Positions 1 to 11,875 are shown, numbered from the stretch's first letter. The stretch: DNA of 64,000 nucleotides from Proteus columbae (GCF_002777965.1 NZ_NGVR01000008.1:62001-126000); one strand, 5' to 3'. Notes: generated by a model from the letters alone, not told the origin. A program made the numbers and translations.

Positions 1-115
1 ACGTGGTGACGATCTTTAGTTTATCTTTTGCTTGTGTAGGTGCTGTTAAAAATACAGATGCCATAAGGCATAAAGCCGTAAGTGAAAGTTTGTTTACAGA
101 GCGAAATATATCCAT
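1..115 (-). CDS. Periplasmic metal-binding protein of an ABC importer, N-terminal fragment
   Basis: Only the first 38 codons are inside the window; the gene continues past base 1. The fragment has a typical signal peptide (basic start with Arg5 and Lys9, hydrophobic LTALCLMASVFLTA, cleavage near TQA-KD) followed by KDKLKIVTT, which resembles the first mature strand of cluster A-I manganese/iron/zinc binding proteins (SitA, YfeA, ZnuA). A perfect Fur-type palindrome lies about 40 bases upstream, which supports an iron- or manganese-linked role. The family call rests on a short stretch, so other periplasmic binding proteins remain possible. Confidence 0.55.
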   Translation of the reverse strand, partial: MDIFRSVNKLSLTALCLMASVFLTAPTQAKDKLKIVTT

Positions 116-702
116 ATTATTATTGCCTTATAGTTGCAGAGTTATTTTCTTAATTGATAATGATTATCAATATCATTTCAAAAAAGTCAAGTTATCTCTG
201 TGTAAAAAGCTTCATTTGATAATGACCAGAAATAAGATAACAACATGTATTCCAATAAATGTTAAGTAGATTGTCGAGTTTTGTCACAAAAATTAACAAT
301 AGTTCGTAACTATTTGTGCAAGAGATTATTTTTATTATGTATAAAAATACATTCTTCCTTCTTAATCTAACGTGGATTATGTCTCTATATTTTTTATCGC
401 GACCTATCAAAGTCTCTTTCACAGTACACTTAATGTGCATCATTTATTCAAAAATAATCAATAACACGATATAAATCTGCTATGGCAGATTCTATCCCAA
501 AAGATCTATTTGGGAGGAAATATTGTGAATAGGATAAATTTGAGATAAAACGCACACACTATAAGTAGTAATAGATTGATTTATTTCTCACGTTTTGCCA
601 TATTTTAACGTGCATTTTTGCATGAAAATAGAATAATATAGCTTTAACTAATTGATATATAAAACATGTCTTTGTACAACCCTTTATGCAAAAGGATAAA
701 AC
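116..702. other. Intergenic region without a convincing gene
   Basis: This 587-base AT-rich stretch separates the divergent left-edge gene and emtA. It holds the Fur box and a small hairpin (TCCCAAA...TTTGGGA, about 495-512) next to a strong Shine-Dalgarno-like GGGAGG and a GTG that opens only a 7-codon frame. The longer open frames here have no recognisable domain and no good ribosome site, so none is called. Confidence 0.5.
153..171. promoter_or_regulatory. Fur box, perfect 9-1-9 palindrome
   Basis: ATTGATAATGATTATCAAT is a perfect inverted repeat around one central base and matches the classic Fur consensus core GATAATGATTATC. It lies just upstream of the minus-strand metal-binding protein gene that leaves the window at base 1, as expected for an iron-repressed promoter. 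Confidence 0.85.
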
Positions 703-1374
703 GTGAAAGTAAAAATCATCTTTTCTTTGGCAATTTTGCTTCTTGCTGGTTGTGCTGATAATGCTCGTCAACCTGTTCAAAAAGAAACATCACGATTCTT
801 AAGCCAAAAACCAGTAGAGAATCGCGTTAATAATGCTTCAATCTCAACGGCACAATGGAGATCAACACCTTTTGATAACCATATACAGCAGGCATCAAGC
901 CGTTACGATGTTGATGAAACATTAATTAAGGCGATTATCCAAGTTGAGTCAAACTTTAGACCTGAAGTTATTAGCAAATCAAATGCAGTTGGATTAATGC
1001 AAATTAAAGCATCAACTGCGGGAAGAGATGTCTACCAAAATAGAGGTAAGGCAGGGCAACCAACAACGGCTCAACTAAAAGATCCCGCCATTAATATCGA
1101 CTTGGGTACAGCTTATATTCAATTATTAAGAGAGCGTCACCTTGTTGGTATTGCCGATCCTGAAACACTTTATTACGCCACTATCCTTGCTTATGTGAAT
1201 GGCGCAGGCGCTCTTTTAAGAACATTTGATAAAGATAGAGACAATGCTATTGCTAAAATTAATTCAATGAGTGCGGATGATTTTTATCGTTATGTTGAAA
1301 AAAATCATCCAGCTTCTCAAGCGCCGCGTTATTTAGCAAAAGTGAGAGCGGCTTACCATGCAGGTGATAATTAA
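703..1374 (+). CDS. emtA: Membrane-bound lytic murein transglycosylase E (EmtA/MltE)
   Basis: This outer-membrane lipoprotein cleaves peptidoglycan glycan strands with formation of 1,6-anhydro ends. The signal peptide ends in a lipobox LLAG-Cys17. The SLT domain covers roughly residues 60-220, with the catalytic Glu82 in IIQVESNF and the family motif [13 protein letters not shown] following. The C-terminal [12 protein letters not shown] and PASQAPRY blocks match E. coli EmtA closely, although this protein (223 residues) is about 20 longer in the linker after the lipobox. The start is GTG, chosen because AAAGGA lies 6 bases before it. Its stop overlaps the end of convergent marC by four bases. 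Confidence 0.9.
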   Translation: MKVKIIFSLAILLLAGCADNARQPVQKETSRFLSQKPVENRVNNASISTAQWRSTPFDNHIQQASSRYDVDETLIKAIIQVESNFRPEVISKSNAVGLMQIKASTAGRDVYQNRGKAGQPTTAQLKDPAINIDLGTAYIQLLRERHLVGIADPETLYYATILAYVNGAGALLRTFDKDRDNAIAKINSMSADDFYRYVEKNHPASQAPRYLAKVRAAYHAGDN

Positions 1375-2084
1375 TCTGGCAAATTAGCGGCTGCTTGAGC
1401 CTGTTTTAATAAAGCAGGCAAATCAGCAATAATTTCAAGAACGCCGTTGATCATAAACTGAACGCCCATACAAATTAATAAAAATCCCATTACGCGAGAA
1501 ATAGCGTCAATACCACTGTGGCCTAAATACTTCATAATGCTGGTGGAGCCGCGAAGTGATACCCAAACAATAACGCTAATTAAAAAGAAGCTTGTCACTG
1601 GGGCGATATACAATACCCATTGTGCAATATCAGTACGTGAAGGAATTGAAGCCGCCGTACTGATTATCATTGCTATCGTTCCTGGACCTGCTGTACTTGG
1701 CATTGCTAAAGGAACAAAGGCAATATTCGGCTCTTTGGGATTACGATGTGGATTGTTATCGTCTGAAATAGGATCATCGACATTAGGTGTATTTGGAAAC
1801 AGCATACTAAAGCCAATAAAGGCAACTATCATTCCACCTGCAATACGAAGACCGGGGATCGAAATACCAAAGGTTGTCATTATGATCCGTCCCGCATAGA
1901 ACGCGATGGTCATAATGAGGAAAATATACACACACGCCATTAAGGATTGTTGATTACGTTGTTCCTTTGTCATATTGCCTGAAAGGCCAAGCCAAAGAGC
2001 AACAGTCGTTAATGGATTAGTTAAAGGCAAAAGCAAAATAAGACCAAGACCGATAGCCTGAAAAAACTGGTAAACAGAGTGCAT
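1371..2084 (-). CDS. marC: MarC family inner-membrane protein
   Basis: A 237-residue polytopic membrane protein with about six hydrophobic segments. The start ([19 protein letters not shown]) and the block [21 protein letters not shown] are characteristic of MarC/UPF0056, and closeness to E. coli MarC favours this name over the paralogues YchE and YhgN. The loop after the third helix, about residues 95-118, is hydrophilic and longer than in E. coli. The molecular function of the family is unknown; the former link to multiple antibiotic resistance was withdrawn. The gene is monocistronic and convergent with emtA, with no mar regulators beside it here. Confidence 0.85.
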   Translation of the reverse strand: MHSVYQFFQAIGLGLILLLPLTNPLTTVALWLGLSGNMTKEQRNQQSLMACVYIFLIMTIAFYAGRIIMTTFGISIPGLRIAGGMIVAFIGFSMLFPNTPNVDDPISDDNNPHRNPKEPNIAFVPLAMPSTAGPGTIAMIISTAASIPSRTDIAQWVLYIAPVTSFFLISVIVWVSLRGSTSIMKYLGHSGIDAISRVMGFLLICMGVQFMINGVLEIIADLPALLKQAQAAANLPD

Positions 2085-2183
2085 GGAATATAAAAGCTCC
2101 CAATAACAGGTAATTAAGGAGTAATTATGATAACAAATTAAACGAGATAAAAGTTATTTTCTTCGTAATATTCTTAATGTGTA

Positions 2184-2780
2184 TTAGTATTTTTTCATAA
2201 GCCATTCTAAATGCACTTTTACTGATCCCCAGTCATAATCAGTAATGCTATAAACGCAAGTATCTCTTTTTTGCCCCGTCGTCGTTAATCTATGATTACG
2301 CAAAATACCATCTAGTTTTGCCCCAAGTCGTTCAATCGCTTTACGGCTAGTTTGATTTAATATATGAGTACGAAATTCAACAGCAATGCATTGTAATTCT
2401 TCTAAGGCATATTTAAGTAAGAGATATTTAGCCTCTGTGTTTATTCCTGTTCTTTGTACTTCTTTGGCATACCACGTTGAACCAATTTCTAATCTTGGCG
2501 TTTGGTTATCAATATTCATAAAGGTTGTTATACCAACCACACGATTATTAGCTTTAGAAATAACGGTAAAAGGCAACATTAACCCTTTTTGTTGCAACAG
2601 AAGTTTATGCTCAATATCGTGTTGTAACTCTGTTACTGAAGGAACAGTGGTATACCAAAGCTCATCAGGTCTATCTGTTTCAATTAGCTCATGGAGTGCT
2701 GAGTAGTGTTCCATATTTAGGGGCACTAAACGCACAAGTTTTCCTTCCAGTGTTGTCCACTCTGTTATTTTTTTCATCAT
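2184..2780 (-). CDS. GNAT family N-acetyltransferase (RimL/RimJ type)
   Basis: A 198-residue protein with the fold expected of acetyl-CoA-dependent N-acetyltransferases. The N-terminal LEGKLVRLVPLNMEHYSAL is typical of the RimJ/RimL branch. The segment EIGSTWYAKEVQRTGINTEAKYLLLKYALEEL contains the acetyl-CoA loop in a degenerate form (QRTGINTEA), followed by the strand and helix RTHILNQTSRKAIERLGAKLDGILRNH. The substrate cannot be told from sequence. The start is supported by CGGAGA eight bases upstream of the ATG. It appears to be a single-gene unit with its own promoter. Confidence 0.8.
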   Translation of the reverse strand: MMKKITEWTTLEGKLVRLVPLNMEHYSALHELIETDRPDELWYTTVPSVTELQHDIEHKLLLQQKGLMLPFTVISKANNRVVGITTFMNIDNQTPRLEIGSTWYAKEVQRTGINTEAKYLLLKYALEELQCIAVEFRTHILNQTSRKAIERLGAKLDGILRNHRLTTTGQKRDTCVYSITDYDWGSVKVHLEWLMKKY

Positions 2781-3043
2781 AAATATTCTCCGAGAGGGTT
2801 GATAAAAATAGGTTTCTTAAGAATACTTTTTATACATAACAAATTTATGAATTGATATGGCTATTTAAAAAGTTATTAAAAAATAGACAAATTTCAGAAT
2901 GATGAAAATAGAGAAAAAAGAGTATGAGTGATTCTTTCTCAACAGAAAATGACTGCCTCACCACAGGTGAGCCAGCATCATGCGTGTTAATCTATAATTC
3001 AGTAATAGTGATATAACCGTAAACACAATAGATTGGTAAAAAG

Positions 3044-3382
3044 ATGACAGATTTAATTGAATGGGATGATTTTCTACGTGTAGAAATGAGAGTGGGAACA
3101 ATTATTAGTGCAGAAATAAATAAGAAAGCTAATAAGCCTGCTTATGTTATGGATGTTGATTTGGGTGAATTAGGCATAAAGCGTTCAAGTGCTCAAATTA
3201 CGGTAAACTATACACCTGAAGAGCTTGTGGGGCGTCGTATTTTGTGCGTATGTAATTTCCCAGTTAAACGCATTGCAGGTATAAAATCTGAAGTTTTAAT
3301 TACAGGAGCACCTGATGAAGCGGGAGCAATTGTATTGGCTGAGTTTAATTTGCCGTTACCAAATGGCTCACGTTTAGCATAA
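3044..3382 (+). CDS. csaA: CsaA-like tRNA-binding domain protein
   Basis: A 112-residue single-domain protein of the EMAP-II/Trbp111 tRNA-binding OB fold. WDDFLRVEMRVGTIISAE opens the OB fold, and KRSSAQITVNYTPEELVGRRILCVCNFPVKRIAGIKSEVLITGA is the CsaA signature, closer to Bacillus CsaA than to E. coli YgjH. Family members are dimers that bind structured RNA or act as export-related chaperones; the role here is unknown. The ribosome site is weak (GGTAAAAAG). The gene stands alone. Confidence 0.85.
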   Translation: MTDLIEWDDFLRVEMRVGTIISAEINKKANKPAYVMDVDLGELGIKRSSAQITVNYTPEELVGRRILCVCNFPVKRIAGIKSEVLITGAPDEAGAIVLAEFNLPLPNGSRLA

Positions 3383-3478
3383 ATACGTATCTTGATAAGA
3401 CACTCTTAAATAGTGATGTTCTGCTGAGTTTTGATATAGTAATTATTCAATAGCAGGATGGATATAAAGGAGTGTCTT

Positions 3479-4168
3479 TTGTTATTACCTCAATTGCATT
3501 TACGATGTTATACACAAGAGACGGTATCTCATCAGCATGATAATTTATGGCAGATTATTTTCGGGCTTTCGGGTTCGATGGAAGTTAATTTCAATCGAGA
3601 AGATTTTCTGATTTCCAACCAAAACTGTTTGATTATTCCTCCAACTATTCATCATGCCTTTTCAGGCAATATCGATAATAAAAATCTTATTCTAGAACTC
3701 CCTGCAACCTCTCAATGGCAATTAAGTGATAAAGGTGGGCAATTTGCATTATCACCAGCAGCCATTAGTTTATTAGAGTGGCTGCATCGGTATCCTCAAC
3801 CACCAGAACAATATTCAACGATTACACGCTTATTACTCGCTCAAATGAAAATACAAAAAGGTTGGCGCGATAGCTTGGATGCTTGGTTAGTGAATAAATT
3901 ACATACACCATTAACAACATATGATATTGCTTTCGCTTTTAATACATCTGTGAGTACGTTACAACGAAAAATGAAAGTAGAGGTGGGAATATCTGTGATG
4001 CAATATGTTACGCAACAGCGACTTAGCAAAGCCGCTGAATTATTAAAATACACATCAGCAAATATTGAAAATATTGCTTTAGCAGTAGGGTATGACTCGC
4101 ATTCTGCATTTAGTCAGGCATTTCGCCAATACTTTCATAAAAGTCCTACTGAGTATCGACAAGATTAA
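3479..4168 (+). CDS. AraC family transcriptional regulator with N-terminal cupin domain
   Basis: The N-terminal half (roughly residues 10-90) is a cupin-type sensor domain with SHQHDNLWQIIFGLSGSMEV and PPTIHHAF. The C-terminal 95 residues are the double helix-turn-helix of the AraC family (YDIAFAFNTSVSTLQRKMK; IENIALAVGYDSHSAFSQAFRQYF ending KSPTEYRQD). TTG at 3479 is preferred because AAGGAG lies six bases before it; ATG at 3458 would add seven residues but has no spaced ribosome site. It is convergent with the PACE efflux gene four bases downstream. The inducer and target are unknown. Confidence 0.8.
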   Translation: MLLPQLHLRCYTQETVSHQHDNLWQIIFGLSGSMEVNFNREDFLISNQNCLIIPPTIHHAFSGNIDNKNLILELPATSQWQLSDKGGQFALSPAAISLLEWLHRYPQPPEQYSTITRLLLAQMKIQKGWRDSLDAWLVNKLHTPLTTYDIAFAFNTSVSTLQRKMKVEVGISVMQYVTQQRLSKAAELLKYTSANIENIALAVGYDSHSAFSQAFRQYFHKSPTEYRQD

Positions 4169-4172
4169 GCCA

Positions 4173-4622
4173 TTACACCACTTTATTTTCTGTAGAATAA
4201 ACACGAGGGCATATTTTATCGAAGGCGAGTGTAAATAAATAGGTATAGATAAAGAAGAACACTAATATAGTGATTTCCATACTTATTGCTTTGATAAAAT
4301 CCACATTATACCACCACATATAAAGTGGAATGGTAAAGAAGAACAGACCTAATTCAAAACTTATTGCATGGGTAAGTCGTACCATGACTGTACGTTTTTT
4401 TATTTTTAGTTTTGACTCAATTAATTCAAAGAAAGAATTAAAAATATAATTCCAAATCAAAGCAATAACAGAAACTGTGATTGCAACGGGCAGTGAATTA
4501 TGTGATTGGCTTTGGCTTAATATTGCAAGTAAAACAGTGCTTAATAAAATCGCAAGAGTTTCAAAGGTAATCGCATAGACTAATTTACGAGAGCGGGGCT
4601 TTAGATAAAACACGTTACACAC
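4173..4622 (-). CDS. PACE family multidrug/biocide efflux transporter
   Basis: A 149-residue inner-membrane protein with four predicted helices arranged as two tandem bacterial transmembrane pairs. The first helix carries the signature SRKLVYAITFE, with the acidic residue (Glu21 here) that is essential for proton coupling in AceI, and the second pair opens with RLTHAISFELGLFF, the equivalent motif. WNYIFNSFFE is the conserved loop of pair one. Known members export chlorhexidine, acriflavine or polyamines; the substrate here is not determinable. It lies back to back with the AraC-type regulator, though in convergent orientation, so control by it is only a possibility. Confidence 0.85.
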   Translation of the reverse strand: MCNVFYLKPRSRKLVYAITFETLAILLSTVLLAILSQSQSHNSLPVAITVSVIALIWNYIFNSFFELIESKLKIKKRTVMVRLTHAISFELGLFFFTIPLYMWWYNVDFIKAISMEITILVFFFIYTYLFTLAFDKICPRVYSTENKVV

Positions 4623-4991
4623 CTTTATGTTAATAATGAAGGTCCTGGCCCGCCCCAGAGAATGTTATTTTAAAAGCCACGGTTTCCGCTTGTTTATTAT
4701 AGTAGTCAATTTAAATAAAAAATTCTATCTATCTCCCTGTATTAAAAAAGAGATATTAAAATTACCTATGAGATAAATGTATAAATCTTTACAGTCTGTG
4801 ATAATATCCCCCCTGAGTTGCGATAAGGCTCAGTGATGCTATGGATATTTATAAAATAAATATGTATACATAACTGTGTGCAAACCTCGCGAGGTAAAGT
4901 GAGAAATTGTCGTAACGTACTGAATATATATGAAATAAAAAGCTTACAAGTGATCTTGCGTATGGGTCACCACTGTAAATAAGGATTTTAA
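4623..4991 (+). promoter_or_regulatory. thrS leader with translational operator
   Basis: The 369 bases before thrS contain no gene. The last 50 bases nearly match the E. coli thrS operator. At 4950-4970 GTGATC and GGTCAC pair around a loop TTGCGTATG whose CGT imitates the tRNA-Thr anticodon. The ribosome site AAGGA follows at about 4982. In E. coli, ThrRS binds this mimic and blocks its own translation; the same control is inferred here. The upstream part, around 4810-4835, looks like a promoter region but no single pair of boxes was decisive. Confidence 0.75.
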
Positions 4992-6920
4992 ATGCCAATT
5001 ATTACTCTTCCTGACGGAAGCCAACGTCAATTTGAAAATGCAGTTTCTGTCATGGATGTCGCTGCAGATATCGGCCCTGGACTTGCGAAAGCATGTATTG
5101 CAGGCCGTGTTAATGGTGAGCTGGTAGATGCTTGTGAATTAATCGAACATGATGCAAATCTGGCGATTATCACCGCAAAAGATGATGAAGGTCTTGAAAT
5201 TATTCGTCACTCTTGTGCCCACTTATTGGGACATGCAATTAAACAATTATGGCCAAACACCAAAATGGCGATTGGTCCTGTTATTGAAAATGGATTCTAC
5301 TACGATGTGGATTTAGACCATTCTCTAACACAGGAAGATTTAGACACTCTAGAAAAACGCATGCTAGAGTTGGCGAAAACAGATTATGACGTTATTAAAA
5401 AACGCGTAAGCTGGGCTGAAGCTCGAGAAACATTTGTTTCTCGTGGTGAAGACTATAAAGTTGCTATTCTTGACGAAAATATTAGCCAAGATTCTCAACC
5501 AGGTCTTTATCATCACCAAGAATATGTTGATATGTGCCGTGGGCCACACGTTCCAAACATGCGTTTCTGTCATAATTTCAAATTGCAGAAAATCGCAGGT
5601 GCATATTGGCGCGGTAACAGCGATAATAAAATGCTACAACGCATTTATGGTACAGCTTGGGCTGATAAGAAACAGTTAAAAGCTTACTTAGATCGCTTAG
5701 AAGAAGCTGCTAAACGTGACCACCGCAAAATTGGTAAACAGCTTGATTTATATCATATGCAAGAAGAAGCGCCGGGTATGGCTTTCTGGCATAATGATGG
5801 CTGGACTATTTTCCGTGAGTTAGAAACATTTGTACGTTGTAAATTAAAAGAATATGATTACCAAGAAGTAAAAGGTCCGTTTATGATGGATCGTGTTCTT
5901 TGGGAAAAAACAGGTCACTGGGAAAACTACAAAGAAAACATGTTCACAACATCTTCAGAGAACCGTGAATATTGTATCAAACCAATGAACTGTCCAGGTC
6001 ACGTACAAATCTTCAAACAAGGTTTACGTTCTTACCGTGATTTGCCATTACGTATGGCTGAATTTGGTAGTTGCCATCGTAATGAACCATCAGGTGCATT
6101 GCATGGTTTAATGCGTGTTCGTGGCTTTACACAAGACGATGCGCATATCTTCTGTACTGAAGAACAAATTTTAAGTGAAGTAAATGACTGCATCAAATTG
6201 ATTTATGATGTATATTCTACTTTCGGATTTGAAAAAATCGTTGTTAAGCTGTCTACTCGCCCAGAAAAACGTATCGGTGAAGATGCATTATGGGATGTTG
6301 CTGAAGCTGACTTAGCAAAAGCCTTAACTGATAACAATATTGAATTTGAATATCAGCCAGGCGAAGGGGCGTTTTATGGCCCTAAAATTGAATTTACACT
6401 TTACGATTGTTTAGATCGTGCATGGCAGTGTGGTACAGTGCAATTAGACTTCTCACTACCAGGTCGTTTAGGCGCATCTTATGTTGCTGAAAACAACGAG
6501 CGTAAAGTACCTGTTATGTTACACCGAGCAGTGCTAGGATCCTTAGAACGTTTTATTGGTATTCTGACAGAAGAATACGCAGGATTCTTCCCGACTTGGT
6601 TAGCACCACAGCAGGTTGTCGTGATGAATATCACGGATGGACAGGCTGATTATGTACAAAAACTCGTCAAAGAATTGCAAGATGCCGGAATTCGTGCAAA
6701 AGCAGACTTGAGAAATGAGAAGATTGGCTTTAAAATTCGTGAACATACTTTACGTCGTGTTCCGTACATGCTTGTCTGTGGCGATAAAGAAGTTGAATCA
6801 GGCAAAGTTGCGGTTCGTACTCGTCGAGGAAAAGACCTTGGCAGTATCGACGTTAACGAATTTAAAGAAAAGCTTCTGCAAGAAATTAGAAGCAGAAGTC
6901 TTCATCAGTTGGAGGAATAA
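4992..6920 (+). CDS. thrS: Threonyl-tRNA synthetase
   Basis: This class II synthetase charges tRNA-Thr and edits mischarged Ser. It has 642 residues, the same length as in E. coli. It carries the TGS domain (residues 1-61), the editing domain with [10 protein letters not shown], the catalytic core from about 240 with MNCPGH (zinc Cys334), motif 2 ([19 protein letters not shown]) and motif 3 ([18 protein letters not shown]), and the anticodon-binding domain from about 535. It is the first gene of the translation operon; infC follows after three bases. Expression is probably limited by the leader operator. Confidence 0.98.
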   Translation: MPIITLPDGSQRQFENAVSVMDVAADIGPGLAKACIAGRVNGELVDACELIEHDANLAIITAKDDEGLEIIRHSCAHLLGHAIKQLWPNTKMAIGPVIENGFYYDVDLDHSLTQEDLDTLEKRMLELAKTDYDVIKKRVSWAEARETFVSRGEDYKVAILDENISQDSQPGLYHHQEYVDMCRGPHVPNMRFCHNFKLQKIAGAYWRGNSDNKMLQRIYGTAWADKKQLKAYLDRLEEAAKRDHRKIGKQLDLYHMQEEAPGMAFWHNDGWTIFRELETFVRCKLKEYDYQEVKGPFMMDRVLWEKTGHWENYKENMFTTSSENREYCIKPMNCPGHVQIFKQGLRSYRDLPLRMAEFGSCHRNEPSGALHGLMRVRGFTQDDAHIFCTEEQILSEVNDCIKLIYDVYSTFGFEKIVVKLSTRPEKRIGEDALWDVAEADLAKALTDNNIEFEYQPGEGAFYGPKIEFTLYDCLDRAWQCGTVQLDFSLPGRLGASYVAENNERKVPVMLHRAVLGSLERFIGILTEEYAGFFPTWLAPQQVVVMNITDGQADYVQKLVKELQDAGIRAKADLRNEKIGFKIREHTLRRVPYMLVCGDKEVESGKVAVRTRRGKDLGSIDVNEFKEKLLQEIRSRSLHQLEE

Positions 6921-6923
6921 GGT

Positions 6924-7463
6924 ATTAAAGGCGGAAAAAGAATTCAATCAACGCGTCAGAATCGCATCAATGGTGAGATTCGCGCTCATGAAGTTCGTTT
7001 AACAGGTTTAGATGGCGAACAGATTGGAGTTGTTAGTCTGAAAGAGGCTCTTGAGAAAGCCGAGGAAGCAGGTGCTGATTTAGTTGAAATTAGTCCTAAT
7101 GCCGAGCCGCCAGTTTGTCGTATTATGGACTACGGCAAATTCCTCTATGAGAAAAGTAAGACTCTCAAAGAACAGAAAAAGAAACAAAAAGTTATTCAGG
7201 TTAAGGAAGTTAAATTCCGTCCTGGTACAGATGAAGGCGACTATCAGGTCAAACTACGCAACCTGATTCGTTTTCTTGAAGATGGCGATAAAGCCAAAGT
7301 CACACTGCGTTTCCGTGGTCGTGAAATGGCACACCAACAAATCGGTATGGAAATGCTTAACCGTATCCGTGAAGATTTGGATGAACTGGCTGCTGTTGAA
7401 TCTTTCCCTAATAAGATTGAAGGGCGTCAGATGATCATGGTGTTAGCGCCGAAGAAGAAATAG
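6924..7463 (+). CDS. infC: Translation initiation factor IF-3, AUU start
   Basis: IF-3 keeps 30S subunits free and checks the start codon. The frame gives 179 residues beginning [20 protein letters not shown] when read from ATT at 6924, directly after GGAGGAATAAGGT. This matches E. coli infC, whose AUU start makes the mRNA a target of IF-3's own proofreading and so autoregulates it. No ATG, GTG or TTG in frame would keep the conserved N terminus. IF3 N domain is residues 1-80, and the C domain ends [16 protein letters not shown]. Confidence 0.96.
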   Translation: MKGGKRIQSTRQNRINGEIRAHEVRLTGLDGEQIGVVSLKEALEKAEEAGADLVEISPNAEPPVCRIMDYGKFLYEKSKTLKEQKKKQKVIQVKEVKFRPGTDEGDYQVKLRNLIRFLEDGDKAKVTLRFRGREMAHQQIGMEMLNRIREDLDELAAVESFPNKIEGRQMIMVLAPKKK

Positions 7464-7480
7464 TCGGGCAATTCAAGTAA

Positions 7481-7755
<275 letters not shown>

Positions 7756-7788
7756 GTATCACTTTTTTAACAGAATATAGACATTTAG

Positions 7789-8154
<366 letters not shown>

Positions 8155-8172
8155 TTATTTATTAAGCAATGG

Positions 8173-8200
8173 AAGAGGGAGTTTTCTCCCTCTTTTATTT
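8173..8200 (+). terminator. Rho-independent terminator after rplT
   Basis: AAGAGGGAG and CTCCCTCTT form a nine-pair stem with a TTTT loop, followed by a T-rich run. Confidence 0.85.
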
Positions 8201-8262
8201 TGTCTAAATTTGTGGCTTAATGATATAAATTCAATAAGTTAATATTTTAAGAGACACTATCA

Positions 8263-8310
8263 ATGTTAAATATCGCTTTTTTCCGTTTCTTTTTTTACTT
8301 TAGCGCCTAA
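8263..8310 (+). CDS. pheM: pheST leader peptide PheM
   Basis: A 15-codon reading frame gives [15 protein letters not shown], very like E. coli PheM ([14 protein letters not shown]). Six of the codons are phenylalanine. Slow translation when Phe-tRNA is scarce is expected to favour the antiterminator and let transcription reach pheS. It sits 175 bases before pheS and 50 before the attenuator hairpin. The direct repeat AGCGCCT (8302 and 8351 regions) may take part in the alternative structures. Confidence 0.9.
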   Translation: [15 protein letters not shown]

Positions 8311-8359
8311 TTCAAGGGGGCTTTTGCGCGTAAGAAAAGAAACGAAAAGTAGCGCCTGA

Positions 8360-8382
8360 GCCTCCAATATGGAGGCTTTTTT
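8360..8382 (+). terminator. pheST attenuator
   Basis: GCCTCC-AATAT-GGAGGC followed directly by a run of T forms a textbook Rho-independent terminator between pheM and pheS, as in the E. coli phenylalanine attenuator. Confidence 0.9.
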
Positions 8383-8446
8383 GTTTTCAGATCCCAATAC
8401 TGGGTTAGAAACCAAAAAGGGCAATTTTATTCGTCATCATTGATAA

Positions 8447-9469
<1,023 letters not shown>

Positions 9470-9483
9470 GGTGGGATTATCTC

Positions 9484-11871
9484 ATGAAATTCAGTGAACT
9501 TTGGTTACGTGAGTGGGTAAACCCAGCGATTAGTAGCGAAGCGCTTTCTGAACAACTGACAATGGCTGGCCTTGAAGTTGATGGCGTTGAAGCTGTTGCT
9601 GGTGATTTTCACGGTGTGTTTGTAGGTGAAGTTGTTGAATGTGGACAACACCCTAATGCCGATAAATTACGTGTAACAAAAGTTAACGTAGGCGGTGACA
9701 GATTACTCGATATCGTTTGTGGCGCACCTAACTGCCGCCAAGGTCTAAAAGTTGCGGTTGCAACAGTTGGGGCTGTATTACCAGGCGATTTCAAAATTAA
9801 AGCAGCAAAACTACGTGGCGAACCATCTGAAGGTATGCTGTGCTCATTTTCTGAATTAGCAATTTCAGAAAATCATGAAGGTATTATTGAATTACCTGCT
9901 GATGCACCTATTGGCATGGATATTCGTGAATACTTAAAATTAAACGATAATGCAATTGAAATTAGCATTACACCAAATCGTGCTGATTGCTTAGGTATTT
10001 TAGGTGTTGCTCGTGATATCGCTGTTATCAATAAAATGGAATGCCAAGTACCTGATATGTCGCCTGTTTCGGCAACTTCTTCAGCAACATTCCCTGTGCG
10101 TGTTGAAGCGCCAGAAGCGTGTCCACGTTATTTAGGTCGTGTTTTCACTAATATGAATGTGAAAGCAAAAACACCTTTATGGATGCAAGAAAAGTTACGT
10201 CGTGGGGGCATTCGCTCTATTGACCCAATTGTTGATATTACCAACTTAATTCTACTTGAAATGGGTCAACCTCTACATGCGTTCGATCTTGACCGCGTTG
10301 AAGGTGCTGTTGTTGTTCGTATGGGTAAAGAAGGTGAAAAACTGACTTTACTTGATGGCAATGAAATTACATTAAAAGAAGATGTATTAGTTATTGCTGA
10401 CGAAAAACAAGCATTAGGTATGGCAGGTATTTTCGGTGGTGAATCATCAGGCGTTAATGAAGAAACAAAAAATGTTTTCTTAGAATGTGCATTTTTCTCT
10501 CCATTATCCATCACAGGTCGCGCACGTCGTTACGGCTTGCATACTGATGCCTCTCATCGTTTTGAGCGTGGTGTTGATTCTGAGCTGCAATACAACGCAA
10601 TTGAGCGTGCAACTAAGTTACTGTTAGAAATTTGCGGTGGTGAAGTTGGTGAAGTGATTGATGTAACCAATAAAGCACATTTACCGAATATTGCACCAGT
10701 CAAATTAACACGTAAAAAATTAGACCGTTTATTAGGTCACGTGATTGATGATGCACAAGTTCTGGATTCATTAACTCGTTTAGGTTTCAACGTTTCTGTT
10801 GAAAATGATGGTTGGTTAGCAACAGTTCCTTCATGGCGTTTTGATGTTCAAATCGAAGAAGATCTGATTGAAGAAGTTGCTCGTATTTATGGTTACAACA
10901 ATATTCCTGATGTACCATTACGCGCTGATTTGGTGATGACTAATCATCGCGAAGCGAACTTGTCATTAAAACGCGTTAAAACAATGCTAGTAGATAACGG
11001 CTTCCAAGAAGCAATTACTTATAGCTTTGTTGATCCTAAAATCCAATCTTTATTACATCCAAATGAAGAAGCATTAATTCTGCCTAATCCAATTTCAGCG
11101 GATATGTCAGCAATGAGACTGTCTTTATTAACCGGATTATTGACTACGACTGTATATAATCAGAATCGTCAACAATCTAGAGTTAGGTTATTTGAAGCAG
11201 GTCTGCGTTTTGTTCCTGATAATCAAGCAGAATATGGAATACGTCAGGAACTTATGTTAGCTGGTGTGATCGCGGGCAACCGTTATGAAGAACATTGGAG
11301 TTTAGATAAGCAAACTGTTGATTTCTTTGATTTGAAAGGTAATATTGAATCAATTCTGGAATTGACAGGCCAGCTAGATGAAATTACATTTAAACCAGCT
11401 AATCATTCAGCACTTCATCCGGGACAAAGTGCTGGGATTTATCTGAGAAATGAATATATTGGCTGTATTGGCGTTGTTCATCCAGAGCTTGAACGTAAAC
11501 TTGACTTAAACGGTCGTACGGTAGTATTCGAAATACGTTGGAATGCAATTGCAAATCGCAGTTTACCACAAGCAAAAGCAATTTCTCGTTACCCTTCGAA
11601 TCGTAGAGATATCGCTGTAGTTGTTCCGAATGACGTTGCTGCAGAGGATATTTTAGCCGAATGTAAGAAAGTTGGCGGAAATCAAATAGTTGGCATAAAC
11701 TTATTTGACGTGTATTGTGGTAAGGGAGTAGCAGAGGGCTATAAAAGCCTCGCTATTAGCATAATCTTGCAGGATATCGAGCATACACTGGAAGAAGATG
11801 AGATTGCTGCAACAGTAAATAACTGTGTAGCAGCATTGAAACAGCGATTCCAAGCATCCTTGAGGGACTAG
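9484..11871 (+). CDS. pheT: Phenylalanyl-tRNA synthetase beta subunit
   Basis: The 795-residue partner of PheS. It shows the EMAP-like tRNA-binding domain (about 39-148; [19 protein letters not shown]), the B3/B4 editing domain (about 210-380), the B5 domain (about 400-475), the inactive synthetase-like core and the C-terminal ferredoxin-fold anticodon-binding domain ([16 protein letters not shown], about 700-795). Length and domain order match E. coli. ihfA begins four bases after the stop. Confidence 0.98.
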   Translation: MKFSELWLREWVNPAISSEALSEQLTMAGLEVDGVEAVAGDFHGVFVGEVVECGQHPNADKLRVTKVNVGGDRLLDIVCGAPNCRQGLKVAVATVGAVLPGDFKIKAAKLRGEPSEGMLCSFSELAISENHEGIIELPADAPIGMDIREYLKLNDNAIEISITPNRADCLGILGVARDIAVINKMECQVPDMSPVSATSSATFPVRVEAPEACPRYLGRVFTNMNVKAKTPLWMQEKLRRGGIRSIDPIVDITNLILLEMGQPLHAFDLDRVEGAVVVRMGKEGEKLTLLDGNEITLKEDVLVIADEKQALGMAGIFGGESSGVNEETKNVFLECAFFSPLSITGRARRYGLHTDASHRFERGVDSELQYNAIERATKLLLEICGGEVGEVIDVTNKAHLPNIAPVKLTRKKLDRLLGHVIDDAQVLDSLTRLGFNVSVENDGWLATVPSWRFDVQIEEDLIEEVARIYGYNNIPDVPLRADLVMTNHREANLSLKRVKTMLVDNGFQEAITYSFVDPKIQSLLHPNEEALILPNPISADMSAMRLSLLTGLLTTTVYNQNRQQSRVRLFEAGLRFVPDNQAEYGIRQELMLAGVIAGNRYEEHWSLDKQTVDFFDLKGNIESILELTGQLDEITFKPANHSALHPGQSAGIYLRNEYIGCIGVVHPELERKLDLNGRTVVFEIRWNAIANRSLPQAKAISRYPSNRRDIAVVVPNDVAAEDILAECKKVGGNQIVGINLFDVYCGKGVAEGYKSLAISIILQDIEHTLEEDEIAATVNNCVAALKQRFQASLRD

Positions 11872-11875
11872 ACCT

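Noticed and set aside
3..269. 88-codon frame on the plus strand at the left edge
   Set aside because: It is antisense to the signal peptide of the metal-binding protein and runs over the Fur box; no domain and no ribosome site.
192..443. 83-codon minus-strand frame in the first intergenic region
   Set aside because: Low-complexity Ile/Lys/Asn sequence with no recognisable domain or ribosome site, in very AT-rich DNA.
2956..2970. CTCACC-ACA-GGTGAG hairpin before the csaA-like gene
   Set aside because: A short six-pair stem with no T run and no conserved context; likely chance or a minor regulatory element.
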